Shown one piece after another: positions 1 to 12,300 of a stretch of 64,000 bases of DNA. Positions within the stretch are counted from its first letter, which is position 1; the number at the start of each line of letters is the position of its first letter. Position numbers and translations under genes: made by a program. The notes below the pieces were generated by a model, which made no database searches, was not told the DNA's origin, and saw only the letters and a program-made list of their open reading frames with translations. Source of the DNA: Planoprotostelium fungivorum (lineage: Eukaryota > Evosea > Variosea > Cavosteliida > Cavosteliaceae); the NCBI GenBank assembly GCA_003024175.1, contig MDYQ01000094.1, positions 62,001-126,000 on the forward strand. The letters are read 5' to 3'.

Positions 1-318
1 CGTCATCAGGGTAAGGAGACCAGCACGAACTCCATCGCATCCATCTTTGCCTGGACGAGAGGATTGTCTCACCGTGGAAAATTGGACGAGAACGCGAGAC
101 TGCAAGAATTTGCTCACAGATTAGAGGAAGCTTGTGTAGAGACGGTTGAGTCTGGAAAGATGACGAAAGACTTGGCCATCTGCATCCACGGTAACAAGTG
201 AGGACCTTCTATAGAGTGTGGATGTTGATGGAGGAGCAGAGTGGACAGGAGTCAGTATCTGGAGACGATCGAGTTTTTGGATCAAGTGGGTCAGCACCTC
301 AACCAAAAGTTGAAGTGA
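1..318 (+). CDS. NADP-dependent isocitrate dehydrogenase, C-terminal part
   Basis: This is the C-terminal end of isocitrate dehydrogenase, which oxidatively decarboxylates isocitrate to 2-oxoglutarate with NADP+. The first base is already inside the gene. The exon reads [20 protein letters not shown] and continues with [10 protein letters not shown] and [11 protein letters not shown], which matches the conserved tail of eukaryotic NADP-IDH (human IDH1 has [20 protein letters not shown]). An intron at 198-239 (donor GTGAGG, acceptor CAG) joins IHGNK to [17 protein letters not shown]. The stop TGA is at 316-318. The protein ends in NQKLK with no visible peroxisomal SKL-type tail. Whether it is mitochondrial or cytosolic cannot be judged without the N-terminus. 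Confidence 0.95.
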
Positions 319-1021
319 GGGAGATAAAGGAGCAGTGCATCATTTTTTATCTGTGAATGAAACGTAGAGATGGTATGCTGACGCTTGTCAAGTCTCGTAA
401 TTCCTTACGGCGCCTTGGGCTCGACATCTTCCTATCGTTCGTTTATAGTGCAGGGCTTCTCTTCGCAAAAAAATGTACGCTAAGGTTGCAATTACAGCGC
501 CTAAACACAACAGCGATCGCCTCTTCCACTCCAGGTATCACAAAGCAATCCTAAACTCTGTTCGCAGACAACAGAAGACACACATCGTTTCAAAAGCCAA
601 CCAGCTGAGGTTCGCACTCGTAAGACGATTGTGGCCTGTGGCTTGTTTTTGGAGAATATATGTTAACATGAATGTGATGCATGCAATCGAACACTTTGAG
701 TTTATGAGAGTGGTACAGAGATACCGTTAGCGTTCGCGTTCATGAACGAATGGAACTGATAATGGTGAGTCCGCATCGTCGATAGAGATTCTTCACGCAG
801 CGAGTTAATGTGTGTCCATGAAGAACAATGACGCAGAAGCGTTGACGGTGACGAGAACCAACGATAGGACTGAACGATACAGATAATCGTCAACACCAGA
901 ATTATACGTGAGAGAAACTTCCGTCCGATGACGATGAAAGATAACGTCAACCGAGTGGACAAACAAGGATATTCGGCTCCCAATCAGAACATAAACATTC
1001 GTTTCACACAAGGATTCAGTT
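319..1021. other. Non-coding convergent 3' region
   Basis: This stretch separates the end of the IDH gene from the 3' end of the TPR gene on the other strand. Open frames exist, for example an ATG at 357 and a minus-strand frame running to 805, but they show no motif or codon pattern I can support. A minus-strand AATAAA lies at 1021-1026, where the TPR gene should end. Both 3' UTRs are probably here. Confidence 0.5.
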
Positions 1022-4000
1022 TTATTTGAGCATGACATCATCATCAGCCTCCATCGCATGCTTACGATCCATTTCCTCCCTCTCCATCTTTGCCCTTCAC
1101 TTCGTTCTCGCGTAGAAAGATATCGTCCCGCCCAATATCTAAACCAGTCGGCCACGCTCTTCTCATCGCAAAACATGAAACACCGCACCTGTCTCCTGAA
1201 CATGTTCGCGTTGAAAAAGGTGTGTAAGGATGACGGATCACACAAGAGAGGATCGTGAGGGTATTCTTCTCTGTACTCCAAGAGGACCTCTGGATGCTGA
1301 GAGAATCTCGGCCCGAATTCGAATCCGACGATCTTGTGATGGAGTGAGAATGAACGTCTATAGTAGAATGATGATGATAATGATGATGATGATGTTGATG
1401 ATGGTGATGATGGTCTCACCTCAAGTTGAACGGGTTCCAACAGATCTCTCAAGTCCAAAAAATCGAAGGGATGATCGTGCGGTTGCAGGTAGATCGAAGA
1501 CATCTCATCGATTGTTCTGGGATGTTCAAAGAGGGACATCTCGTCCTCATCGATGTTCATGTCTTCACTGAAGAAGAGATCCTTCCTCATGCTGATGAGC
1601 TCTGACCAAGACGCCATCTGTCGTAGTGATACGCGGCCGTCAGCCTCCGTCGTGAAGAGGTGGGGATGTTTCTGTTGTGACATCGATACCTGGTCCCGGC
1701 ATTTTTTTCTCACCTTTTGGAATGCTCTGCGGATCTTCATGACATGATGTGTGAGAGCTCTCGATGTAACGGAAATCTTGATGAGACCCTCTGGACCCAT
1801 CAATTCAATTAAACCCCTATCATTGATTCAGTTTCTTCACATCATGATCGATGAGGAACATCCATATCTTCATTTTACAAACGATGAAATATAAGAGATA
1901 GAAATCAACATACTTGAGAGCATCGATGGGTACTGGCTCGTGACTGAGCTCCCTGACGATGACGAGATGATAATGAGAATAAGGAAGAGAAGAAGGTGGA
2001 ACGTTGGCCGATTCCGCGCAGAAGACTTGTGCCTTATTCGAAGCACCGTATCTCTCCAAGAGGCATCGAGCGTGGGCGACGTTTTTGACGGAGATCTGAT
2101 AGGAGATCAGTTGATGTCGCGGCTCGTTGTAGATGGGCTACCTCTAGGCCTACGACGAAGACGTTTTCCAGGCTCTGAGTCAATTCGTACAGACAGAGAC
2201 CGTTGCCCACGTTAGACACCTGAAATTTCATCAATATTTCAGGGAATTTTCGAAGAGGACGATATCACTGGGAAGATATCTTACCAATATGCGATGAGGC
2301 GTCGTATTCGATAGAGGAACCCCGGGCAAGATGGTACCCATCAACTGTACGTGTGAACGAAAAGTCGAACGAAAATTCTTCACCTGATTGAGATCGACGA
2401 GGCAAGTGAAGCCGTGGAGACACTCTGGCGTGTCAGCCGTTCGGAGAACGACCTGTTCCCGGGATTCCCTCCATTTCCCGTAATTGGGGCTGTTTCTCCG
2501 GATCGGTACCACCTCACTGCACAGTTTTTTTTCGGCCAACTCTTGAATTACCGTTATCCTCAACAGACGAGAGAATGTTTCGTTCAATTGTTTTGTATCG
2601 AGTGGGTCGACTGCATTTGTGATACTGGGGAGGGAGGAGAGTGGCTCGTACAGAGCGTACAGGCTCAATTGGACGTACAGCTCTCGATCTAGCGTGGAAC
2701 CTGTTTCTGGGATGGGTGAGACCAAATGTTTGAGACGATGGACTCACTCGTGTACTGGAGGCGAGCGAGGGAGAGACGTAACTCGTCGATCAACTGAGAC
2801 GGATGAGAAAAAGAATAAAATAGAATAAAATGGAATAAATGACTGACTCTGTGATCGAGAGGGTGGACGGGCCACTGGTAAGAACACAAGTGCATCTGTA
2901 TACCGATGCTGTGGATCAGTTCCGAAATTTCGTCGAAATCTCCCGGATTATTCCTGGAAAAATGCAGGATGGCCGATCGAATGGGGCACAATATTTCGGT
3001 CTCCATGGCGATGTTCTGTATCACCACCTTCACCACGTCACGACATCATCCCGTGACGTCTCGAAAACTCACGTTACGTAGGGAAGACATGAGGAAAGGT
3101 TCGTTGCATATGCTCTTCCAACCGTTCATCAGATTGTGGTACCTTCCTCTCAATTGTTCGAGAGGGCTGAGATCACCGTCTGGTTCTTGCACGTCGAATT
3201 TTTCCATGGCCTGCAGCCACACGCTCAGCCCCGTTTCATAGACGAGAAATCTGCCAAATGATCAGCATCGTCACGATTTCATGTCAAACCAATCGTGATA
3301 GAGCATCACATCAATGATGATCAGACATCACATCAATCGTGATCAGACATCACATCAATGGTGATCAGACATCCAATTCATCACGGTGTATCGAGATTGT
3401 ACGCACCGATTGATGTTCGGCACATCGTAGCATCTCGACACATCGAGTAAAGTCTGAAAGATTCCACCCAATAGATCGTAATTGTTCCATCGATCTCGAC
3501 TCTGCTGACTCAGCGCGGCCAGCCAATCTTTTGCAATCATGTGATTCGACCAATTGTCTAACAGGAAAGCTCTGTGGTGCTGCAAGAAGGCTTCCTGGAT
3601 GTTCCTGTGGAGGGAAGTTGAGGAGTGATTTGGCTGGTTGTAGATCTCACTGGGAGGATAAGATTTGGCGGGAGAGGATGAACTCGGGGTGATCGGGGGC
3701 GAGTTGTAGACCGAGATCTGTGGATGCTCTGAGGAGTTCTTCGTCTTCTAATTGGATGGCCTGCAGATGATGATGAGATGATCATGATGATTAGATCATG
3801 GATGATTAGATGATGAGGAGAAGAGGAGAAGATGATGATATCGAAGGTGAAGATGGGTCAAGATGAACACCTCTGCGATGATGAATGAGATGGCTGCTGC
3901 TGGATCACGTGCTATGTAATGTTCGAACGACTTCATGATGCTCCCCGATTTTCCACTGTCACACGCTTCTTGGATCTGCCTGGTAGGAATATCAGTCAAC

Positions 4001-4908
4001 CGATATGTGAATCATTTTAATCTATTTTAATGTTTCATCTCACAACATCTTCTTACCTCCTCATCGTCTTGAGATCACCATGACATCGTTCTGCCCATCG
4101 CTTCTGATCGATCATGAAACGAGTGTCATGCATCAGCATGTCTTTCGCCATGTGGGCGCAGTGCTCAGGTCTGTCCTGTAGATTGACCCTCCACTGGTTG
4201 ATCTTCTTCTCGATCTCTTTGTTCTGGCCTCCCTCTAAAAGGTGGGCGCGATACATTCTGACGTAGGCTTCCTCGTGTTGCATGAGAGAAAAGAGGCAGA
4301 TTGCGGCTTGGTAATGAGCCTGACGAGAGTGTCGGTGAATTGGAGGATGATGTGGATGATGTTCGTATCGATGTCGACAATTCATGTGTAATGATTGCAT
4401 TAGACATTTTGAGATGTAAATCACTTGATATTCGTTTGGACCATGTTTCATGGCCCTCTTTGCATCTTTCAAGGCCAGTTCAGGGCTGATCTTCGTCACT
4501 TCGACATCAAATCAACGTGTCTCACTTTTGAACGGAGAGATAACACGCAGAACGGCCGGCGTAAAAAAGACTGATGTTGTCGGGATTACCTGCGATACCT
4601 TCTCCGTAACATCGTGATGCCTCGATGTATCTGCCTTGTTCACGCAGAGCATTTGCCTTTTTCAATAGCCGTTCGGCTATGAGGGTGAGACCAGATTTTA
4701 GCATGTTATTTCAAGATCACCTGTCTCCTCATCCATCTGATCTCCATCATTTGTCTCTTCTCCTTCCTGAGTACGAATCAGACCAGATGATCAAGGTGGG
4801 TTGTGATACCTCTTCATCTTCACGAAGATAAAGATATGCTGCCAGACTCAAAGCCCCCAATAATGAACATCCAACGACTATCTTCGAGCTATTGCTGATG
4901 TTGTCCAT
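1022..4908 (-). CDS. N-terminally membrane-anchored TPR protein of unknown function
   Basis: The ATG at 4906-4908 gives MDNISNSSKIVVGCSLLGAL, with one hydrophobic helix at residues 10-28 and then an acidic RED stretch. This is a tail-out anchor like that of TOM70. A TPR-type block follows (about 4690-4060): ALREQGRYIEASRCYGEGI, ISLFYAGRSACYLS and a later segment with AHYQAAICLF. Downstream exons down to about 1090 are conserved-looking but unrecognised, with segments such as ETGLSVWLQAMEKFD (about 3200), ELYVQLSLYALYEPLSS (about 2660) and ADWFRYWAGRYL (about 1140). There are about ten short introns. The 3' end is uncertain. The frame ending at 1022 overlaps a polyadenylation-like AATAAA, but an alternative last exon would end nearby, and one open frame continues to 805. 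The anchor-plus-TPR layout suggests an outer-mitochondrial or ER chaperone-docking protein; that is inference. Confidence 0.65.
3304..3369. repeat. 22-bp tandem repeat, three copies, in an intron
   Basis: Three consecutive 22-bp units share the form CATCACATCAATNNTGATCA plus GA and differ only at one or two positions. A fourth unit decays after five bases. They lie in an intron of the minus-strand TPR gene, between the exons ending near 3400 and starting near 3250. Confidence 0.85.
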
Positions 4909-5157
4909 GTTTGCGATGATGATGAAATCTCGGTTTTGGCCTTTGTAGATGAAGAAATAACACTGCACGATTTCCACGCTGTGTACGCAGGAGGGACAGA
5001 ATGTCCAGAAGCGTCAGCCTGCAGGTCTTTTATTTGATATTGGAGCTCATCATCACGGACAGAGCTTCCAATAACGGGATCAAGTTGTTACGCTCAGCCT
5101 CACGCCGAATCACTTTCAGCATGATCGATCATCCAACCAGCTTCGATTTCACCGTCT

Positions 5158-6075
5158 TTATAATTGAAATTTATCGTCTTGACAACCCATGAGCGGAGTG
5201 CCAAATTCGTTGTGTTTGCTGAGAGGAACGTAATACACGGTGGTGCGGCTTCGGCTGGGTTGGCCACAGCAGAAAGCAACGGCCATGCACCCGGCAAGAC
5301 AGCAAGTGAGGATGCCCAACATGATGAAGATGAAGGAGCTGATGGCGAGACTGGATGGAGGATCAGATGGTGTGCGATGGATAATACGATGAATCATTCA
5401 CCCTCCGACTTGGACGAGAGCACCTCCGAGATCGCACAGAAGCAGGGACGTTTCATTCTTTTGGATGTTGATCTGAAAGTTTTTCACGGTAGTCTGCACA
5501 ATGGGCTGGAATGAGAGGAAGATGGAACCTTTGCAGAGAGAGAGGGAGAGGGTCGAGTTCGTGGGGTTGAAAATGGTCTTCGTGTGGTTGTGAATTGCTT
5601 GGCTGAAGAGGATCAGATGTGACTGACGACGTGATACTCACTTGACTTGAAACCATGTTCCGATGGTCATCTGGACTGGAACGGTGAGGGGGCTCTTTAC
5701 GACGAAGTTGAGGCGAGCTCCATCATGGTTTCTGTCCAGATCGATCTTTCTGGTTATTCCTTGGGGCGGAATATCGAAGGTGAAATCAGGTCCAGAAGCC
5801 CAATTCCATGTCGTATATGCTGTTCGTATTGGTCAGAGATGATGGAGGTGATATGGAATCAAAACGACTCACCCGAAGAGTCTGTGTAACGATCGTTGAC
5901 GAGATCAGCAGTCTTCTCCGCTTGACTATTGAAGTACTTTGGAACGGCGATGGTCAGGATCAGCGAGATGACAGTGAAGCCGAGGAGTACAAACCCAACG
6001 ATGCGGCATGGGGTCAGCCTGGAACGTTTAGAGGTATGTCGAAGTCGGTACGACTCACTGGAAGTTGGACAACAT
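5158..6075 (-). CDS. Two-TM membrane protein with a luminal/extracellular domain, unknown family
   Basis: The start ATG at 6073-6075 encodes MLSNFQ, then an intron (donor GTGAGTCG, acceptor CCAG near 6018), then LTPCRIVGFVLLGFTVISLI, the first TM helix. The middle exons carry a polar domain with segments such as PQGITRKIDLDRN, SPLTVPVQMTIGTWFQVK and PIVQTTVKNFQINIQ, which looks like beta-rich extracellular sequence with N-glycosylation sites (NPTNSTL). A second TM helix, FIFIMLGILTCCLAGCMAV, comes near the C-terminus and is followed by a short tail ending DDKFQL. The topology N-in, loop-out, C-in resembles CD36-like or LEM3/CDC50-like architecture, but I see no diagnostic motif of either family. 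The gene at 42299-43568 encodes another two-TM protein of similar layout, but I see no clear sequence identity. Confidence 0.7.
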
Positions 6076-6297
6076 GTTGTGTTGTGTGCCTTGTTTGAAA
6101 TGTCAGCCGTGCCATGTTTCTGTCATTCGCTTGACGACGAGAATTCTCCTCACGACAACATCTTCCTAGAATTCTTGCCCTCACAATGGGGTCTCTTCGC
6201 CCGTCCAAGTATTGCGACACTCTCTTTCCACCTCAGTTGAGCCTTCGTGGTGGACGGCATTGACGATCTTGAGCGAACATCACCATCGATGTTCCCG

Positions 6298-6740
6298 CAC
6301 GTGACCTCCAATTTTGCCCTTCGGAGAGCGGCTTCTCTCTCTCCTCAATTATCTCAAAATCTGTTCGAATTTTAATTCTGACGAATTTACGATGGATAGA
6401 ACAATAGCTAATCTATCGAATATTGTCTCTAGAGTGTGGGGTCATGTCGCATCTGAGCGAGAAATCTTTTATGTGCTGTAGAGACGTCAAATATCCCACA
6501 GATCCGCAACGGTTCAGAGGTACCTCTACAACTTTCACGAATTCTCAAAATCTGTTCGAATTTTCGATCCAAAACTTAAACTACCGGTAGCCACACATTT
6601 GATCTATTCATTTATACCGACAAACATGGGTCTCATGTGCCATTGAAGCGAGAAATGATTATCGCATTCGAAGTCAGACGAGTTTTCCATACACGCCTCG
6701 TGGTAAAAAATTTTATGCGGAGAGGGCGAAAGGTCACGTG
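6298..6740. promoter_or_regulatory. Inverted pair of CACGTGACCT boxes
   Basis: CACGTGACCT is at 6298-6307 and its exact reverse complement AGGTCACGTG is at 6731-6740. The CACGTG core is a classical bHLH/bZIP-type palindrome. The two boxes flank the 191-bp tandem duplication inside a divergent intergenic region, one box facing each gene. A regulatory role is inferred. Confidence 0.4.
6352..6733. repeat. Diverged tandem duplication, period 191 bp
   Basis: The 22-mer TCTCAAAATCTGTTCGAATT plus TT occurs at 6352-6373 and again at 6543-6564. AGCGAGAAAT occurs at 6456-6465 and 6647-6656. A partly conserved CATGT.GC stretch recurs at the same offset. All shared blocks are 191 bp apart, so the segment is two aged tandem copies of about 190 bp, not scattered words. 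Confidence 0.75.
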
Positions 6741-6949
6741 ATTGACGAATTTTCCAATCGGAACTCTATGGTATCGTGCCACCTTGAAGAGTCACGTAAT
6801 GATGATCGTTGTCGGTGCTTCCACGGTGTGGCCATACGTATATCCCATCAAACGGAGAATTGGAGGTACTTACGCTCCTCCAACTGTTGGATGATGCGTT
6901 TGCATATTTCTCTATTTCTCTTCCTGCTTGTCACATCTTCGCTATCACC

Positions 6950-9176
6950 ATGCATCTCGCACTGCTACTCTTCTCTTTATCTCTCGTTTGGGCAGAGGTG
7001 AGCCGTCACGGTAGAGAGATTCTGAATCTATGGAGGAATATTCGTTCTCATTCATACCATCCACTGGGGTCTATACACCAGTCATCACGTCCAGTGACGC
7101 CCATTACTATTCAGTCGACATCATCACAACTCATGCATCCATCCGATCTGTCTCATCGTGCGATGGACAACTACACACGGTACAGACAAAGGAATCTCTT
7201 CGCTGTTTCACATTTAACGTGGCCGCTTACGAATCTGATCTATCAGTGGAGGAAGAGTCTCCCCTCTCGCTGGTTATAAGAATCAACAAAACGAGTGAAT
7301 CGTAGTATACAGTGAGCCGAGGTTGATTCATCACAGGTGAAATACAAGCAGAGCCCGGCAAAATGTACAAAGAAAGTGAGCCAGTTGTGTATGTTTACAA
7401 TAGCACTCTACCATCTATGATATCGATTAATGGCAATCCTGCCGTATTGACGCCCGTTGTCTATCATGCGGCTGCGGATGAAGAATTTCAAATGAGCCAG
7501 ACCAGTGAGTACGATACGTATGGGTCGCTCTCAACAATGATAGATTTCCCTCAATTTTCCGTCGACAAATCCATCACCATCAGTAGAGATGCTGATGACA
7601 CGTTTATATTGGGAGGAACAACTTACCCCATCTCCCTGGGAAGGATTTGTACGGTTGCGTCGGGTTACGTATACACCTCCAACGTACACACCTCGATCGA
7701 TGTCCCACAAGTGATCCACCTTTTCATTCATCCATCTCATCCATTCAGTTTTTTTTACCTGCCAACGACTGCTATATCGTGCAGCTTGGACTGTCTAAAT
7801 CGAACACATTCAACGTCACCCTCGTTCCATCGAAACCAACGATCACCGTATCTGACTCCACGTCTGACGTGTCTTGTTACCCCATCGGATCTACAATGGA
7901 CACGTTCACCATCGTTCAGTACGATCTATCGATCACGGATGGAGAAGCATTGCGTTCGGGAGTTCCAATCTCTTTCAGCACCGGATCATCAAAGCCATCA
8001 TTCTTATCTTCTTCTGGTTCCACTGTATTTCCTCTCTCATGCAGGGGCGAGAACAGCATCAAAGTGACGATAGCAAGTGGACCTTGTGATATATGATCCA
8101 TCGAAACAACGATTGATGTTCAACAGATGTTCCCGTGACGATAAATGGAGTCACCAATTCGGCCGTGATCAGAAGTATTTACGGAACAGGTTTCTACAAT
8201 GTGACGATTCCTGCTGGATTCTTCCCTTTCTTCACCGGCCAACGCCTCAATTCTGTACATTGTTCGTGAGTTGAGTCACGATCATCAAATTCTGAAGCAT
8301 GAAGTGATACGACGACTCATTTCCTCTACCACACCGACACTACTGGATTCGTCGTTTTTCGTGTGTATGATGTAAATCCTCAATCATTGATTTCATCCAG
8401 CTTGCCAAAATGTGTATTCGCCCGTCAACGATACAGTCCCTTATGTTCGATTCTTTAATTTCTTTCAACCACCCACCGGTTTCTGTTTCAAGATGAAAGG
8501 TGGATCTGTTGAATCTGGATCCACAGTCATCGACGATGCCGGAATCCATCACATCTGCGAGCCTGCAATGATCTCGCTCACCAATCTGAGCACATCGATG
8601 ATTCACCGCCAGATCGAATCAGGTACTCTACTAGTCCTTCACATCTCGATTTACACCTCGATCAGTTGCCTTGATTGACGGAACCTATAACGAGACGGTA
8701 CAAGTGCCGGCGAACGACACCATCTGCATCCAATACTTAGCCACGACTTCTCCCATAGCGATCACGTCTGGTGTCTGTCATGACGAAACGACAGTCGTCG
8801 GTGGTCAGATGGTCAGTTCAGATAAGAAGAGAGTCATCAACGTCCACGGCGCCACAGATGCACTCACGAGATACATCGTGATCGTTCAGAACGGTGGTAC
8901 CTTCCATCTCAATATCGGATCAGGTGATATCACATCGTCATATCATCACATCAGACATCTTTCATTATCACATCAATCGTTCAATGCGCATCACATCATC
9001 ACTTGTGAAGAGTATTCACATCAGCAGCGTCGGGGCTCAACATTGGAGTCACATCACAACCCACAGACATCAAGAACGAACCGTTCATCACCCAACAAGA
9101 GGGCGACGCATCGTCGATTCGATCAATCCTCCACATCACGCTCATCATGATGATGATTTCCATCCTCTTCGTTTGA
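6950..9176 (+). CDS. Secreted or GPI-anchored surface protein, unknown family
   Basis: The ATG at 6950 begins a signal peptide, MHLALLLFSLSLVWAE, which ends at an intron donor. Later exons carry repeated beta-rich, Thr/Ser/Asn-rich segments: YSFSFIPSTGVYTPVITSS, SEPVVYVYNSTLPSMISI, KSNTFNVTLVPSKPTITV, VTINGVTNSAVI, GTGFYNVTIPAGFFPFF, NVYSPVNDTVPYVRFFNFF and DGTYNETVQVPANDTICI. N-glycosylation sequons are frequent. There are about seven exons with short introns. The last exon ends in GDASSIRSILHITLIMMMIS ILFV and stop, a short hydrophobic tail with small residues before it, as in GPI-attachment signals. No catalytic motif is visible. A cell-surface adhesion or recognition role is inferred from topology only. 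Confidence 0.75.
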
Positions 9177-9339
9177 ACGTTCACATCGATGTAAATAAAT
9201 CACAAGCAGCATGATTCATTCATCACAATCGATGATTTTCGATTGCATGGCAGCCGATGCCTCTTCGTGCAACCGAACGTGATGAAACCAACTCTCGTGC
9301 CTGTCATCGTTCAACATCGTCGATGTGAATCGAATCACA

Positions 9340-12300
9340 TCACCTCGCGCGGATGCCAGCAAGGATGCTACCCCTGATGTCACTCTCTTCCTTCTTCTCG
9401 TTCTCTCTGTATTCGAACATCTTCAACTCCCTCTTCATCGTCTTCGATCGTCTCTGTCGTCCATCAACGTCACATCGTCGATGCCATCCCCTCGTCATCC
9501 CCAAATCATCGATGCGTCGACTCACGTTCCTGGAATCGACCAGCAGACCCCCCACCACTTGCTTCTGCAGCGACCTCTTGTATAGGATCGAATCATAAGT
9601 ACCGGCCACGATGAGTCGATAGACAAAAGTTTCCTTGATTTGACCCATCCGATAGATTCTTCCCACTGCCTCATCGATGTTGGACGGGTTCCAATCCAAA
9701 TCGAACAAGACGACACTGTTCGATGCGGATGAGGTCGTGACATCGACGATGTGACGTGGATGAGGGACTCACTGGTTGGCACCGACGATGTTGTGACCGA
9801 CGTTGCCTGATTTCATCATCATGAGGAGGACTGTCTTGGATGTGTCCTCTTGGAACTTCTGAACTGCGATGTCGACTGTGGTGCCGAGCTTGCAGTGTAC
9901 GAATCGGATCTTCTCTTGATGAAGAATGGACGAGATGAAGGCGAGGCCGGACAGTGAGCTCATGAACACGATGACCTGTGGGCGTCAGAAGGTGTGGGGT
10001 CTATCTGCAACGCTTTGCTCGATTCATCCACTCAGTCCATGGGATGACGTGATGATGATGACGATGTGATGATGATGTGATGATGATGATGTGATGGTGA
10101 TGATGTGACGATGAGATGATGTTGAGATGATGTTGTGATGATGTGAGCTGTGATGTAAGCTGTGATAATGTGATGTGCTTACGTGACGATGCGACGATCT
10201 AATGATGTAACATCAACTCACTCGATCTCCCTTCTTTTCACATTCACGGATGATGTCCAACAGCACCAATATCTTCACTCCATCTTCCTTCCTCACATCA
10301 GCGCTCGGCTGTTCCTGATGTCTGCGATTGATTTCTGGATGTCCCAATGTCCTCATGCTCGCATGACACAACTCGATGAAAGATCCCTGATGCACATCTC
10401 CATCGATGTCTTTCGGAAATATCTCTTCGTACATCCGTCTCTGTTGGATGTGAGTGATGTGGATGTCAAATCGACGATGTGATGGATGTGAATTACCTGT
10501 GGTTCCGTGATGTTGAGATACACCGCGTAATCGGTGTGGCTCGGTAGAGTTCGCTTCAATTCTTCACCACCTGAAGAAATCAATCTGTTTGATTTGATGC
10601 CGATGGGAAGGTGGATGAGGTCACACATCGAAGACACATCGACGATGTGAAATCTGAAATCGATCGACTCACTCTTGCGAAATGTGATGGGTTCCAACAG
10701 CTTCTGCAAGATGTTCATCCTCTCGTCTCTCAACTGGATGTCCTCCTCCGTTGAGTCTTCATAGCAGCCGTTCTCGATCGGATTGACGAATTGATTCCCT
10801 GATGGAGGTCGATGGATGTGACGGTGAGCTGACTCACTGTACTCGATGATGGAGCCGAGGTAGTGTGGAGCGATGAAGTTGATCATGCACCAGTATTCTG
10901 TCAGATGATTCTGGAAGGGGCAGCCAGTCATCACAATTCGACGTTTCGTCTTGATCCTTGAATGATGATGAGATGATGATGAGATGATGATGAGATGATG
11001 ATGGATGATGAATGATGATGTGACGATGTGATCATATGATGATGAGATGATGATGTGATGATATGATGATGAGATGATGATGAGATGATGGATGATGAAT
11101 GATGAATGATGATGTGATGATGTGACGATGTGATCATATGATGATGAGATGATGATGTGATGATATGATGATGAGACGTTGATGATGTGAGGTGTGATGC
11201 GATGATGGTGCGATGTGTGATAGATGGATATGAATATGATACATATTTAACGACGAGTAGATAGACTCACTTGTTGAGAGATCTGACCATGACCGCATTG
11301 GGATCTTTGATGTGATGACCCTCATCGACGATGACTAAATCACTGATTTCCTGTATTGTGGCGATGTGTTCTTCCGGTAGAGTCGATTTGTTGTATCCAT
11401 GCGAGAAGAGTATGACTCCTCCAATCTCTCTCCACCTATCGATCATCAGTCGTCTCACATCATTCTACATCATTGTCCGCATCGACGATGACGAGACGAC
11501 CAAGTTCATCACATCGATCTCACTTGTTGATGATGCCAGAATCCTTCTTGATGTGTTTCATGGTCCATATGTTCGGCTTTTCATCTCCCAGCCACTTTTC
11601 AAATTCATTCATCCAATTTCTCTGCAGACTCGAGGGGACTACAATGAAGACACACTTTCCAGTGGGTGACCTCTTGTGCGCTGTCATCGTCAATCTACAA
11701 CGAGCCATGTCTCCTCACGATATCGGACGATATTCCTCAGGAAGAGGTGTGTGAATGTGACGGCAACCATCGTCTTCCCTAGACCCATGTGAAGTGATAA
11801 GAGGAACCCGGAATTTTCAACGAGAACTACCTGCCAGATTTTGATGATGGCCAAGTGTTGCGTGAGCGTGGCGGGAGTTGTGACACGTTGTGGGAGATAC
11901 ACTGGAGCTTCCGTGGGACTTCTGTCGACGTTTACGAGACGTCGACCGTGGGCGGGAGGGACTGGGGTGGATCAATGTTTTGGAACGGTGGGTGACCCAC
12001 CGTCGGAGTTCGGGGTCGGGGTTCGGAATTGGATGCGGCCGATCCTCTCTCGAGCGGCTTGGGTGTCGCTGCGGAGATCGGAGTCGGAGAAAATTTCGGC
12101 GATGTTCTTTCGGCCTTTCTTCTCCTTGTTCGGTCGATCTACAACGGGGACGGAAGAGTATTCGAAGGGATCCACTGCGATGGGATCGGGATTGGGAGTT
12201 TCCGTGGAATCGGGATTAAAATCTCCGTCGGAATCGGAGGACGTCTCGGTCCGTGGATTTTCCGTGGAGTATCCGGCTGCGGTAATGGAGCTTCCATGGG

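Larger units (their letters stand above)
6076..6949. other. Divergent intergenic promoter region with a duplicated segment
   Basis: This 874-bp gap sits between two divergently transcribed genes with start codons at 6075 (-) and 6950 (+). I see no supportable gene in it. It holds a diverged 191-bp tandem duplication and two inverted CACGTGACCT boxes, listed separately. Confidence 0.6.

Noticed and set aside
357-730. Short overlapping plus-strand frames after the IDH gene
   Set aside because: They have no motif and no splice partners, and they fall in the expected 3' UTR region.
3290-3370. CRISPR-like regular repeats
   Set aside because: The units are contiguous 22-bp tandem copies without spacers, in a eukaryotic intron.
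6340-6570. tRNA B-box resemblance (GTTCGAATT) in the duplicated segment
   Set aside because: No acceptor or anticodon stem can be drawn around it, and the word recurs because of the 191-bp duplication.
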